A stretch of 6,325 nucleotides of DNA from Pseudaestuariivita sp. GTDB taxonomy: Bacteria > Pseudomonadota > Alphaproteobacteria > Rhodobacterales > Rhodobacteraceae. A program made the position numbers and the translations under genes. Below, piece after piece: positions 1-5,996 of the stretch. The stretch covers positions 1-6,325 of the forward strand of contig JAHDCH010000157.1 of assembly GCA_020629995.1 (NCBI GenBank). Reading direction: 5' to 3'. Under the pieces are notes generated by a model. That model did not search any database. It saw nothing but the letters and a program-made list of their open reading frames with translations, and was not told where the DNA came from. The stretch's first letter is position 1. Each line of letters starts with the position of its first letter.

Positions 1-821
1 ATGCCTTCGCCCACTTCCATGCGGACGTAGCCGGTGATCTCGACACCGGCGTTCTTGGCAGCCTGCTCGACCGTGTTGTCGGGGTCGACCACAAAGGCCT
101 GACCCAGCAGGGTCACTTCCGAGAAGAACTTTTTCATGCGGCCAACGATCATCTTTTCGATGACGGCGTCCGGCTTGCCGCTTTCGCGGGCCTGTTCGGT
201 CAGGACGTTCTTTTCGCGCTCGACCAGCGCGGGGTCCAGATCGGCCTCGCCCAGCGATTGCGGGTTGGCGGCAGCGATGTGCATCGCAACCTGCTTGCCG
301 AACTCTTCGTTCTCGCCCGACAGGCCAACCAGAACGCCGATCTTGCCCATGCCGGGCGCAGCCGCGTTGTGGACATAGGACACGACCGAGCCGCCTTCGA
401 CCACGGCCATACGGCGCACCGACATGTTTTCGCCGATGGTCGCGATGGCGTCGGTCACGGCGGTTTCAACGGTCTTGCCGCCCATGTCAGCCGCTTTCAG
501 AGCCTCGACGTCAGACACGCCAATTGCGGCCTCTGCAATGCCGCCGACCATTTTCTGAAAGTCCGCGTTCTTGCCGACAAAGTCGGTTTCCGAGTTCACC
601 TCGACCGCGACGCCTTTGCCGCCGTCAACCTTCACGGCCACAAGCCCTTCGGCAGCGGTACGGCCAGCCTTTTTGGCAGCCTTGGCCAGACCCTTGGTGC
701 GCAGCCAGTCGATGGCGGCTTCCATGTCGCCGTCGTTTTCGGTCAGCGCTTTCTTGGCGTCCATCATGCCTGCGCCGGTCATCTCGCGCAGTTCTTTCAC
801 CTGTGCAGCTGTAATCGCCAT
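1..821 (-). CDS. tsf: Elongation factor Ts (partial, C-terminus cut by window edge)
   Basis: EF-Ts is the cytoplasmic nucleotide-exchange factor that strips GDP from EF-Tu during translation elongation. The ATG at 821-819 opens a frame with no stop before position 1, giving 273 residues. The family is usually about 290, so only some 15-20 C-terminal residues are missing. The N-terminal UBA-like domain (about residues 1-50, starting [20 protein letters not shown]) is intact. It is followed by the signature region with the TDFV motif at residues 79-82 ([14 protein letters not shown]), whose Asp-Phe pair contacts EF-Tu and promotes GDP release in known structures. The core dimerisation-like repeats follow. 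An AGGAG Shine-Dalgarno site at 829-833, 7 nt from the ATG, fixes the start. It is the second gene of the rpsB-tsf operon, 76 nt after the rpsB stop, and probably depends on the rpsB promoter. No frameshift or missing key residue is seen. Confidence 0.97.
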   Translation of the reverse strand, partial: MAITAAQVKELREMTGAGMMDAKKALTENDGDMEAAIDWLRTKGLAKAAKKAGRTAAEGLVAVKVDGGKGVAVEVNSETDFVGKNADFQKMVGGIAEAAIGVSDVEALKAADMGGKTVETAVTDAIATIGENMSVRRMAVVEGGSVVSYVHNAAAPGMGKIGVLVGLSGENEEFGKQVAMHIAAANPQSLGEADLDPALVEREKNVLTEQARESGKPDAVIEKMIVGRMKKFFSEVTLLGQAFVVDPDNTVEQAAKNAGVEITGYVRMEVGEG

Positions 822-828
822 GGCACAA

Positions 829-833
829 CTCCT
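829..833 (-). promoter_or_regulatory. Shine-Dalgarno site of tsf
   Basis: The minus strand reads AGGAG here, 7 nt upstream of the tsf ATG. It supports the chosen start and independent ribosome loading on tsf rather than tight coupling to rpsB. Confidence 0.8.
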
Positions 834-853
834 GTCATCTGTAGAATGGGGTA

Positions 854-875
854 AGAGCGGGCCGCTGCCCGCTCT
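854..875 (-). terminator. Hairpin in the rpsB-tsf spacer (attenuator-like)
   Basis: A perfect 9-bp inverted repeat (AGAGCGGGC with GCCCGCTCT, 854-862 against 867-875) surrounds a 4-nt loop, 22 nt past the rpsB stop. On the minus-strand transcript it is followed by UACCCC, with no U-tract, so it is not a textbook intrinsic terminator. An attenuator-like structure between rpsB and tsf is known from E. coli, where tsf is expressed differently from rpsB. By analogy this stem could cause partial termination, pause polymerase or stabilise the upstream rpsB message against 3' exonucleases. The hairpin is seen directly; its function is inferred. Confidence 0.5.
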
Positions 876-897
876 CAAATCAGTCTGGCCTTTGGCC

Positions 898-1680
898 TCA
901 GCCTTCGGCAGGTGCCTCGGCGGGCGCTTCTTCGGCCACGGCTTCCTCGGCGGGCGCCTCTTCCATGGCGCCCAGATCAACGCCTGCGGCACCCAGCTGT
1001 GCCGACATGCCTTCGATCGCGGCGCGGCTGGCCAGATCGCAGTACAGGGCGATGGCGCGGGCGGCGTCGTCGTTGCCGGGGATGATGTAATCCACACCAT
1101 CGGGCGAGCAGTTGGTGTCGACGATGGCAACAACCGGGATACCCAGCTTGTTGGCTTCCTGAACGGCCAGCGCTTCTTTCTTGACGTCGATCACGAACAG
1201 CAGGTCGGGAATGCCGCCCATTTCGCGGATGCCGCCCAGCGACGCCTGCAGCTTGGCCTGGTCACGCTCCATGCCCAGACGCTCTTTCTTGGTCAGGCCT
1301 TCGGCGCCGTCGTTCAGCTTTTCGTCAATCGCGTTCAGGCGGTTGATCGATTGCGAGACGGTTTTCCAATTGGTCAGCGTGCCGCCCAGCCAACGGTGGT
1401 TCATGTAGTATTGCGCGCATTTCTCAGCGGCGTCCGCGACGGGCTGAGCCGCCTGACGCTTGGTGCCCACGAACAGAACGCGGCCGCCCTTGGACACGGT
1501 TTCCGAGATCACCTTGAGCGCCTGGTCCAGCATCGGAACCGTCTGCGTCAGGTCCATGATGTGGATGCCATTGCGTGCGCCATAGATGAACTCGCCCATG
1601 CGGGGGTTCCAGCGTTGCGTTTGGTGACCAAAGTGCACACCAGCCTCAAGCAGCTGGCGCATGGTGAAATCGACTGCCAT
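898..1680 (-). CDS. rpsB: 30S ribosomal protein S2
   Basis: S2 is a structural protein of the small ribosomal subunit, placed between head and body, and needed for S1 binding in bacteria that use S1. The 260-residue product starts [20 protein letters not shown]. It carries the first S2 signature around residues 9-20, the [14 protein letters not shown] segment at 31-44, [10 protein letters not shown] at 96-105, and the second signature at about 158-182 ([20 protein letters not shown]). The open frame runs upstream to 1872, but the ATG at 1680 is chosen because S2 homology begins exactly there and an AAGGA ribosome-binding site (1688-1692) lies 7 nt before it. Residues 239-260 form an Ala/Glu/Pro-rich acidic tail with EEAPAE-like repeats, beyond the E. 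coli-type core and probably disordered. It is first in the rpsB-tsf operon and likely driven by the promoter at 1801-1829. Confidence 0.97.
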   Translation of the reverse strand: MAVDFTMRQLLEAGVHFGHQTQRWNPRMGEFIYGARNGIHIMDLTQTVPMLDQALKVISETVSKGGRVLFVGTKRQAAQPVADAAEKCAQYYMNHRWLGGTLTNWKTVSQSINRLNAIDEKLNDGAEGLTKKERLGMERDQAKLQASLGGIREMGGIPDLLFVIDVKKEALAVQEANKLGIPVVAIVDTNCSPDGVDYIIPGNDDAARAIALYCDLASRAAIEGMSAQLGAAGVDLGAMEEAPAEEAVAEEAPAEAPAEG

Positions 1681-1687
1681 CGCGTCG

Positions 1688-1692
1688 TCCTT
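1688..1692 (-). promoter_or_regulatory. Ribosome-binding site that fixes the rpsB start
   Basis: The minus strand reads AAGGA with 7 nt to the ATG at 1680. This decides against the longer in-frame start at 1872, which would add 64 residues unlike any part of S2. Confidence 0.7.
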
Positions 1693-1693
1693 T

Positions 1694-1739
1694 CCGGTTT
1701 CTAGCCTCGGCCTGCGCTTTCGGAGTTGCCTCCAACCGG
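1694..1739 (-). promoter_or_regulatory. Possible structured rpsB leader next to the ribosome-binding site
   Basis: On the minus-strand RNA, CCGGTT (1739-1734) can pair with AACCGG (1699-1694), and the latter directly abuts the AAGGA site. Inside this loop, GGAG (1733-1730) pairs with CTCC (1725-1722) around a GCAA GNRA-type tetraloop, extendable by one wobble and one A-U pair at the expense of the last two pairs of the outer stem. Ribosomal protein operons are often autoregulated through leader structures that mimic rRNA sites, and S2 represses rpsB-tsf in E. coli. Pairings are seen in sequence; folding and regulation are inferred from one sequence without covariation. Confidence 0.3.
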
Positions 1740-1800
1740 TGGACCTGCGGGGATGTCTGTCCCGCCGGCCCGGCGCAAACCTGTGGTTTTCGTGATGCGG

Positions 1801-1829
1801 CGCATAGCCCCTTTTGCCAGGTATGGCAA
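1801..1829 (-). promoter_or_regulatory. Candidate sigma70-type promoter for rpsB-tsf
   Basis: The minus strand has TTGCCA (1829-1824, five of six bases matching the TTGACA consensus), a 17-nt spacer, then TATGCG (1806-1801), a partial -10 match. Transcription would start near 1794 and give a leader of roughly 110 nt before the rpsB ATG. It is the best -35/-10 pair I see in the gap between the HupE-like gene and rpsB, and a dedicated promoter is expected for this highly expressed operon. The weak -10 keeps confidence moderate. Confidence 0.45.
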
Positions 1830-1852
1830 GCGCCGACGCCAGAGTTTGCGTA

Positions 1853-1874
1853 GGATGGGTGCTAGCACCCATCC
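1853..1874. repeat. Perfect 22-nt palindrome between the HupE-like gene and rpsB
   Basis: The half site GGATGGGTGCT is followed at once by its exact reverse complement, giving an 11+11 palindrome with no spacer. Allowing one mismatch (1852/1875), two more pairs form at each end (1850-1851 with 1876-1877). It starts 23 nt past the stop of the HupE-like gene and lies 23 nt upstream of the candidate rpsB -35 element. As RNA it could fold into a stem and act as a 3' end or terminator-like element for the HupE-like gene, although TACGC rather than a T-run follows on the minus strand. As DNA it could be a binding site for a dimeric protein or a copy of a dispersed intergenic palindrome. The palindrome is certain; its role is not. 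Confidence 0.75.
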
Positions 1875-1897
1875 CACAGATGCCTTTCGCGCAGCGA

Positions 1898-3205
1898 TCA
1901 GAGCAAAACGCGCTCGATCACCCACCAGGCACCCACAAGGCCGATCAGCCCAGAGGCCGGAATGGCGACGGACCGGCGATAGGCCTCACCGTCCCAGCTG
2001 ACCATCGCGCCGGCGCACAGCACCAGCAGGATGGACATGGCGGCAAACAAAAGGCCAAGATCCCCGAAATCCAGCCCCGGCATCGCGGCGTTGAGCCCAA
2101 AGGCGATCGCAGGCACCGCGATCAGTGCAGCCGCCAGATAGGCCAGCGCAATGGGCCGTCCCCGGTCGCCCAGCCCGCCGTCACGCAGCGCCACGAAACA
2201 CAAGGCCCAGGCCACCGCGATCACCACGATCTGCCCCAGCTCGACCCCGATGTTGAAGCCGATCAGAGCCGCCACAAACTGCCCCGGAGGCAGGCCGAAA
2301 TCGCCCAGCACCGACGCAAAGCCCAAGCCGTGCAGCAGCCCAAAGCCAAAGATTACGAAAGGCCGCCACCTGTTCAGGCCGTCGGTGAACATGTTCTCGA
2401 ACGCCACATAGACAATCGACAGCGCGATCAGCGGCTCGACGATCGAGCCGGGAATGTTGACGATCCCCAACGCGCCCAAGGCAAGCGTCACAGTGTGCGC
2501 CACGGTGAACAGACTGATCTGAATAACCAGCGGACGCAGCGCAGGAGCAAGAAAGAACAGCCCCAGCACAAACAGGATATGGTCCAGCCCCTTGGGCAGG
2601 ATGTGGTCAAATCCAACGGGGATGTATTCGGCAAAGGTCGCGCCCCAGCCCTTGGCACCGCCACCGGCCAGCGCGATGGCGGGGCTGGTTTCGCCCGGGG
2701 ACATGTAAGCGGTCACGCCGTCGGCCACGCCTTGCTGGCGCAGGATCATCGCACCATATCCCGCGGGCCAGGTCACTGTGGCCTCGGTGGCGCCTTCGGG
2801 CAGATCCGCGGTGACGGTGATGACCGAATCGCGCGCCAGCTCGACATTGCCCACAGGGGCAATCTCGACACCCGACAGCGTCAGCGGCAGGTCCGAGCCC
2901 CCCGCGCTGATCCGCAGCGCCTGTGCCATCGCCGGAAAGGCCGCCTCAACCCTCGCTGCCAGCGCATCCGGGTCCAGCGCGCGCGCGGCATCATAGGCTT
3001 CGGCGCGGTCCGATGCGTCGGTGTCTTCAAGATCATCGAGGTTCACGCCAGCGACCAGAGCTTCGGCGCTCATCTGCAAGGCAAGGGTCAGCGTGGTCCC
3101 GTCGCGTGTCAGATCCCCGACGGCCGGACGCACCTCGTGCGCGGACGCCATCGTGGCGCACAATGCGGCCCAAAAGGCAGTCAGGATCAAAGCAAGCCGG
3201 ATCAT
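1898..3205 (-). CDS. HupE/UreJ-family membrane protein with secretion signal
   Basis: The 435-residue product begins with a Sec-type signal peptide ([22 protein letters not shown], cleavage probably after about residue 22, before HEVRP). A predicted periplasmic domain follows to about residue 185, then a C-terminal domain of about 250 residues with six or so hydrophobic segments. This membrane domain resembles the HupE/UreJ_2 family: [18 protein letters not shown] (residues 198-215, His201 and His209), AHT (His237), [10 protein letters not shown] (His292) and NIGVELGQ (Glu322). Some HupE proteins are nickel permeases, so metal transport is a reasonable guess, but the substrate of this long signal-bearing subgroup is not established and no urease, hydrogenase or cobalamin gene is present here. 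The start at 3205 is preferred over the upstream extension (to 3343) because the signal peptide begins there and GGAGG (3212-3216) lies 6 nt before it. It is transcribed toward rpsB and divergently from the kinase gene. Confidence 0.88.
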   Translation of the reverse strand: MIRLALILTAFWAALCATMASAHEVRPAVGDLTRDGTTLTLALQMSAEALVAGVNLDDLEDTDASDRAEAYDAARALDPDALAARVEAAFPAMAQALRISAGGSDLPLTLSGVEIAPVGNVELARDSVITVTADLPEGATEATVTWPAGYGAMILRQQGVADGVTAYMSPGETSPAIALAGGGAKGWGATFAEYIPVGFDHILPKGLDHILFVLGLFFLAPALRPLVIQISLFTVAHTVTLALGALGIVNIPGSIVEPLIALSIVYVAFENMFTDGLNRWRPFVIFGFGLLHGLGFASVLGDFGLPPGQFVAALIGFNIGVELGQIVVIAVAWALCFVALRDGGLGDRGRPIALAYLAAALIAVPAIAFGLNAAMPGLDFGDLGLLFAAMSILLVLCAGAMVSWDGEAYRRSVAIPASGLIGLVGAWWVIERVLL

Positions 3206-3211
3206 GGTCGA

Positions 3212-3216
3212 CCTCC
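3212..3216 (-). promoter_or_regulatory. Strong Shine-Dalgarno site of the HupE-like gene
   Basis: The minus strand reads GGAGG within a GGGGGAGG run, 6 nt before the ATG at 3205. It selects this start over the in-frame upstream extension. Confidence 0.8.
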
Positions 3217-3237
3217 CCCATTGATACATGTGTCTTT

Positions 3238-3255
3238 CGGGCGCGACTGCGCCCG
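3238..3255 (-). repeat. GC-rich hairpin in the leader of the HupE-like gene
   Basis: CGGGCGC (3238-3244) is the exact reverse complement of GCGCCCG (3249-3255), with a 4-nt loop. If the candidate promoter at 3266-3294 is used, this stem would sit at the very 5' end of the transcript, where it could protect the message or serve as a regulatory structure. The stem is seen; the function is inferred. Confidence 0.45.
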
Positions 3256-3265
3256 GGTTTGCCGT

Positions 3266-3294
3266 GTTAGAGCGCAGCCACGTCCGGGCTGCAA
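3266..3294 (-). promoter_or_regulatory. Candidate promoter of the HupE-like gene, with internal inverted repeat
   Basis: The minus strand has TTGCAG (3294-3289) and TCTAAC (3271-3266), each matching four of six consensus bases, with a 17-nt spacer. Transcription would start near 3259, giving a leader of about 54 nt. GCAGCC (3274-3279) and GGCTGC (3287-3292) form an inverted repeat with a 7-nt gap across the spacer and -35 element, which would suit an operator. This is motif matching only; random occurrence is possible in GC-rich DNA. Confidence 0.33.
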
Positions 3295-3348
3295 CGCGAA
3301 ATCCGGCACCACTTGCACCTTGCGCGCGCCACCTGCACAACACGGGTC

Positions 3349-4239
3349 ATGACACAGCCAGACATCCTTTGCATCGGATCGGTCCTGTGGGACGTGATCG
3401 GTAGGTCGGCCAGCCACATGAGCCAGGGGTCGGACGTGCCCGGGCGCATCACCCGCCTGCCCGGCGGCGTGGCGCTGAACATCGCGATGACCCTGGCGCG
3501 GTTTGGTCTGCGCCCTGCCCTGCTCAGCGCGGTGGGCCGCGATGCGGAAGGCGATGCGCTGATTGCCGCGTGCCGGAGCCTGGGTATGGATGTCGCGCAT
3601 CTCTACCGCTCTGACGATCTGCCCACGGATCGCTACATGGCGGTCGAAGGGGCGAATGGCCTGATTGCGGCGATCGCCGATGCGCATTCTCTCGAGGCGG
3701 CCGGCGCCAAGATCCTGCGCCCCTTGTCAGACGGAACGCTCGGCAGCGCGGATGCGCCTTTCGCTGGCCATATCGCGCTGGATGGCAACCTGACCTTGCC
3801 CTTGCTGACCGAAATCGCGACCAGCCCGCTGTTTGCCGCCGCGCAGCTGCACGTGGCCCCGGCTTCGCCCGGCAAGGCCGAGCGGCTGTTGCCGTTCGTG
3901 ACCCACGGGCGCGGCCATCTCTATGTCAATCTCGAAGAGGCGGGATTGCTGTGCCAAACCACCTTTGACAGCGCGCGCGCCGCCGCGGAAGCACTTCTCG
4001 CGCGCGGCGCAGCGCGGGTTCTGGTTACCGACGGTGGCGGTGCGGCCTGCGACGGCGCGGACGGCCAGCTGATCGAAGACCACCCGCCCGAAGTCCTGGT
4101 GACCCGTGTCACCGGCGCGGGCGACACATTCATGGCCGCCCATATTGCCGCCGAAAGATCCGGCGCGGATCGCGCGTCCGCCCTTGCCTCGGCGCTTGGT
4201 GCCGCGGCCCGTTATGTTTCGGGAGACACCCCTCTATGA
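3349..4239 (+). CDS. psuK: PfkB-family sugar kinase, probable pseudouridine kinase
   Basis: A 296-residue PfkB/ribokinase-family kinase. Visible family marks are the N-terminal strand and substrate-side Asp (DILCIGSVLWDVIG, Asp15), the GG-V-A-x-N-x-A motif at 39-46 (PGGVALNIAMTLARFG), AVGRDAEGD (61-69) typical of signature 1, and the C-terminal TGAGDTF (255-261). In TGAGDTF, GAGD forms the anion hole and Asp259 is the expected catalytic base. The sugar specificity cannot be read from motifs. It is inferred from translational coupling to psuG (ATGA overlap at 4236-4239), so the likely reaction is ATP-dependent phosphorylation of pseudouridine to pseudouridine 5'-phosphate in the cytoplasm. The start is chosen at the ATG where homology begins; a TTG 12 codons upstream is in frame but adds non-family sequence. 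No clear Shine-Dalgarno precedes the ATG. Other ribokinase-type substrates remain possible. Confidence 0.85.
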   Translation: MTQPDILCIGSVLWDVIGRSASHMSQGSDVPGRITRLPGGVALNIAMTLARFGLRPALLSAVGRDAEGDALIAACRSLGMDVAHLYRSDDLPTDRYMAVEGANGLIAAIADAHSLEAAGAKILRPLSDGTLGSADAPFAGHIALDGNLTLPLLTEIATSPLFAAAQLHVAPASPGKAERLLPFVTHGRGHLYVNLEEAGLLCQTTFDSARAAAEALLARGAARVLVTDGGGAACDGADGQLIEDHPPEVLVTRVTGAGDTFMAAHIAAERSGADRASALASALGAAARYVSGDTPL

Positions 4240-5153
4240 CGCTGTTCACCCCGTCGCCAGAGGTCGCCGCGGCGCTTGACGCCGGCACGCCGGTTGTGGC
4301 CCTCGAAAGCACGATCATCACCCATGGGATGCCGTATCCCCGGAACCTTGAAATGGCCGCGCGGGTCGAGGCGACCGTGCGGGACGGAGGCGCCACTCCG
4401 GCAACGATTGCCGTTCTGGACGGGGCGCTGCACGTCGGCCTGACCGCCGATCAGACTGAAGCGCTGGCGCAGGCGCGTGATGTGGCCAAGCTGAGCCGCG
4501 CAGACCTGCCCGTCGCCATGGCCACGGGCAGGACCGGCGCCACCACCGTCGCCGCGACCATGATCGCCGCCCGCGCCGCCGGGATCGAGGTCTTTGCCAC
4601 CGGCGGGATCGGCGGGGTGCACCGCGGCGCCGAGCAAAGCTTTGATATCTCGGCCGATCTTCAGGAACTGGCGCAAACCGCGGTCACGGTTGTCTGCGCC
4701 GGGGCCAAGGCGATCCTGGACCTGCCCAAAACGCTCGAAGTGCTCGAAACCCTGGGCGTTCCTGTCATTGCCTATGGGCAGGACACTCTGCCTGCCTTCT
4801 GGTCGGCCACATCCGACCTGCCCGCGCCCCTCCGGATGGATGACGCGGGCGCGATTGCCCGCGCCCACCGGATGCGCGCCGCGCTCGGCCTGCCCGGCGG
4901 ACAGCTGATCGCCAACCCCGTTCCCGAGGCCGCCGCGATCCCCGAGGCCGAGATCGCCCCCATCATCGCGCGCGCCATCGACGAGGCGGCCGCCGCCGGG
5001 ATCGAACGCAAGGCGGTCACGCCCTTCCTTCTGGGCCGCATTCTTGAGCTGACAGGTGGCCGATCGCTGGAAACAAACATCGCGCTGGTCCTGAACAATG
5101 CGCGGCTTGCGGCACAAATTGCCGCCGAATTAAGCGGCGCGCCCGCAAAATGA
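4236..5153 (+). CDS. psuG: Pseudouridine-5'-phosphate glycosidase
   Basis: PsuG reversibly cleaves the C-C glycosidic bond of pseudouridine 5'-phosphate to uracil and ribose 5-phosphate, the second step of pseudouridine catabolism. The 305-residue protein is full length (E. coli PsuG is about 312) and highly typical: VVALESTIITHGMPYP (20-35), SRADLP (87-92), GATTVAATM (101-109), FATGGIGGVHRGAEQSFDIS (120-139), VVCAGAKAILDLPKTLE (152-168) and ELTGGRSLETNIALVLNN (271-288). By alignment to E. coli from memory, Lys158 matches the Schiff-base lysine (K166), and Glu24, Lys85, Asp141 and Asn281 match the other active-site residues, so the enzyme should be active. Its ATG overlaps the stop of the kinase gene by 4 nt (ATGA), indicating an operon with translational coupling. 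No pseudouridine transporter gene is in the window. Confidence 0.96.
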   Translation: MTLFTPSPEVAAALDAGTPVVALESTIITHGMPYPRNLEMAARVEATVRDGGATPATIAVLDGALHVGLTADQTEALAQARDVAKLSRADLPVAMATGRTGATTVAATMIAARAAGIEVFATGGIGGVHRGAEQSFDISADLQELAQTAVTVVCAGAKAILDLPKTLEVLETLGVPVIAYGQDTLPAFWSATSDLPAPLRMDDAGAIARAHRMRAALGLPGGQLIANPVPEAAAIPEAEIAPIIARAIDEAAAAGIERKAVTPFLLGRILELTGGRSLETNIALVLNNARLAAQIAAELSGAPAK

Positions 5154-5228
5154 TCGCGCCTCGCGCTTGGCCGCTTGTGAGCCGCCGGAAATGCTCTTAA
5201 CTCAGGGGCAAGAAACGACCGGCTGCCC

Positions 5229-5996
5229 ATGAACACGCCTTTTGATGACATGAACCCGCGCCCGCGCCGTCCCGGGCTCTTTGCCCGGCTGCGCAGCTCT
5301 TTCCTGACCGGCATCGTGGTGATTGCGCCCGTGGGTCTGACGGTGTGGCTGATCTGGTCGGTGATCGGCTGGGTCGATGGCGTGGTTCTGCCCTTTGTGC
5401 CCGAAGCCTCGCAGCCCGAAAACCTGATCAACCGCCTGATCGGCAATCCTCGGTTCATCATGGATGCAGGCGGCGCGCGTGTTCCGAACCCCGACTGGAT
5501 CCAGGTCAACATCCGGGGCGTGGGTGTTGTGGTGTTTCTGCTGTTCACGATCTTTGTGGGCTGGGTCGCGCGTGGTGTGATCGGCCGGTCGCTGATCCGC
5601 TGGGCGGAATCGCTGGTCGAAAGCGTGCCGGTCGTCCGGTCGATCTATTCCGGCGTCAAACAGATCGCCGAAACCGTCTTTGCCCAGACCGAACGGTCGT
5701 TCGAAAAGGCGTGCCTTATCGAATACCCGCGCAAGGGCATCTGGGCGATCGGGTTCATTTCGACAGATACCAAGGGCGAAGTGGCCCGGCGTGGTGGCAC
5801 CGGTGGACCGATGGTGTCTGTCTTTGTTCCGACCACGCCAAACCCGACCTCGGGGTTCCTGCTGTTCTTTCCGTCCGAAGACGTGATCGAGCTGGACATG
5901 TCCATCGAAGAAGCGGCCAAGCTGGTGATATCGGCGGGCCTTGTCTATCCCGGCGACCTGCCCGTTGCCGAGGGCGAGGCAAGCCCCGGCTCCTAG
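5229..5996 (+). CDS. DUF502-family two-TM inner-membrane protein
   Basis: A 255-residue protein of the DUF502 family, which has no established biochemical function in bacteria. It has a short basic N-terminus (RPRRPGLFARLRSS), a first membrane segment at about 24-48 (FLTGIVVIAPVGLTVWLIW) and a second at about 96-116. The conserved cytoplasmic block follows, with PVVRSIYSGVKQIAETVF (134-151) and PTTPNPTSGFLLFFPSEDV (201-219). Between the two segments lies a roughly 45-residue loop (about 52-95) that looks longer than in short family members. No signal peptide cleavage is expected. The start at 5229 is kept although the Shine-Dalgarno is poor; an in-frame ATG at 5250 would still retain the domain. 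It begins 75 nt after psuG and could be co-transcribed or use a weak promoter in the gap (TTGTGA at 5175-5180, no good -10). Its stop overlaps that of the convergent gene. Confidence 0.9.
   Translation: MNTPFDDMNPRPRRPGLFARLRSSFLTGIVVIAPVGLTVWLIWSVIGWVDGVVLPFVPEASQPENLINRLIGNPRFIMDAGGARVPNPDWIQVNIRGVGVVVFLLFTIFVGWVARGVIGRSLIRWAESLVESVPVVRSIYSGVKQIAETVFAQTERSFEKACLIEYPRKGIWAIGFISTDTKGEVARRGGTGGPMVSVFVPTTPNPTSGFLLFFPSEDVIELDMSIEEAAKLVISAGLVYPGDLPVAEGEASPGS

Noticed and set aside
571..1704. Plus-strand open frame of 377 codons antisense to tsf and rpsB
   Set aside because: It lies opposite two clear conserved genes, shows no recognisable family and has the composition expected of a shadow frame in GC-rich DNA.
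1681..1872. 64-residue N-terminal extension of S2 starting at 1872
   Set aside because: The extension starts inside the 22-nt palindrome, matches nothing in S2, and crosses the likely promoter; the ATG at 1680 has a proper ribosome site.
3206..3343. Upstream in-frame extension of the HupE-like protein
   Set aside because: It would bury the signal peptide inside the protein, and GGAGG with 6-nt spacing points to the ATG at 3205.
1814..3352. Plus-strand open frame of 512 codons antisense to the HupE-like gene
   Set aside because: The product is an Arg/Gln/His/Pro-rich sequence with no domain; the opposite strand encodes a protein with signal peptide, membrane segments and family motifs.
4212..5117. 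Minus-strand open frame of about 300 codons opposite psuG
   Set aside because: PsuG is unmistakable on the plus strand; this frame is Gly/Arg-rich and has no domain or ribosome site.
5132..5176. Inverted repeat AAGCGGC/GCCGCTT around the psuG stop as a terminator
   Set aside because: The arms are 31 nt apart with competing internal pairings and no T-run follows, so I do not call a terminator.
5154..5228. Promoter for the DUF502 gene in the psuG-DUF502 gap
   Set aside because: TTGTGA and TTGGCC can be paired with poor -10 candidates only; the match is too weak for a separate feature.
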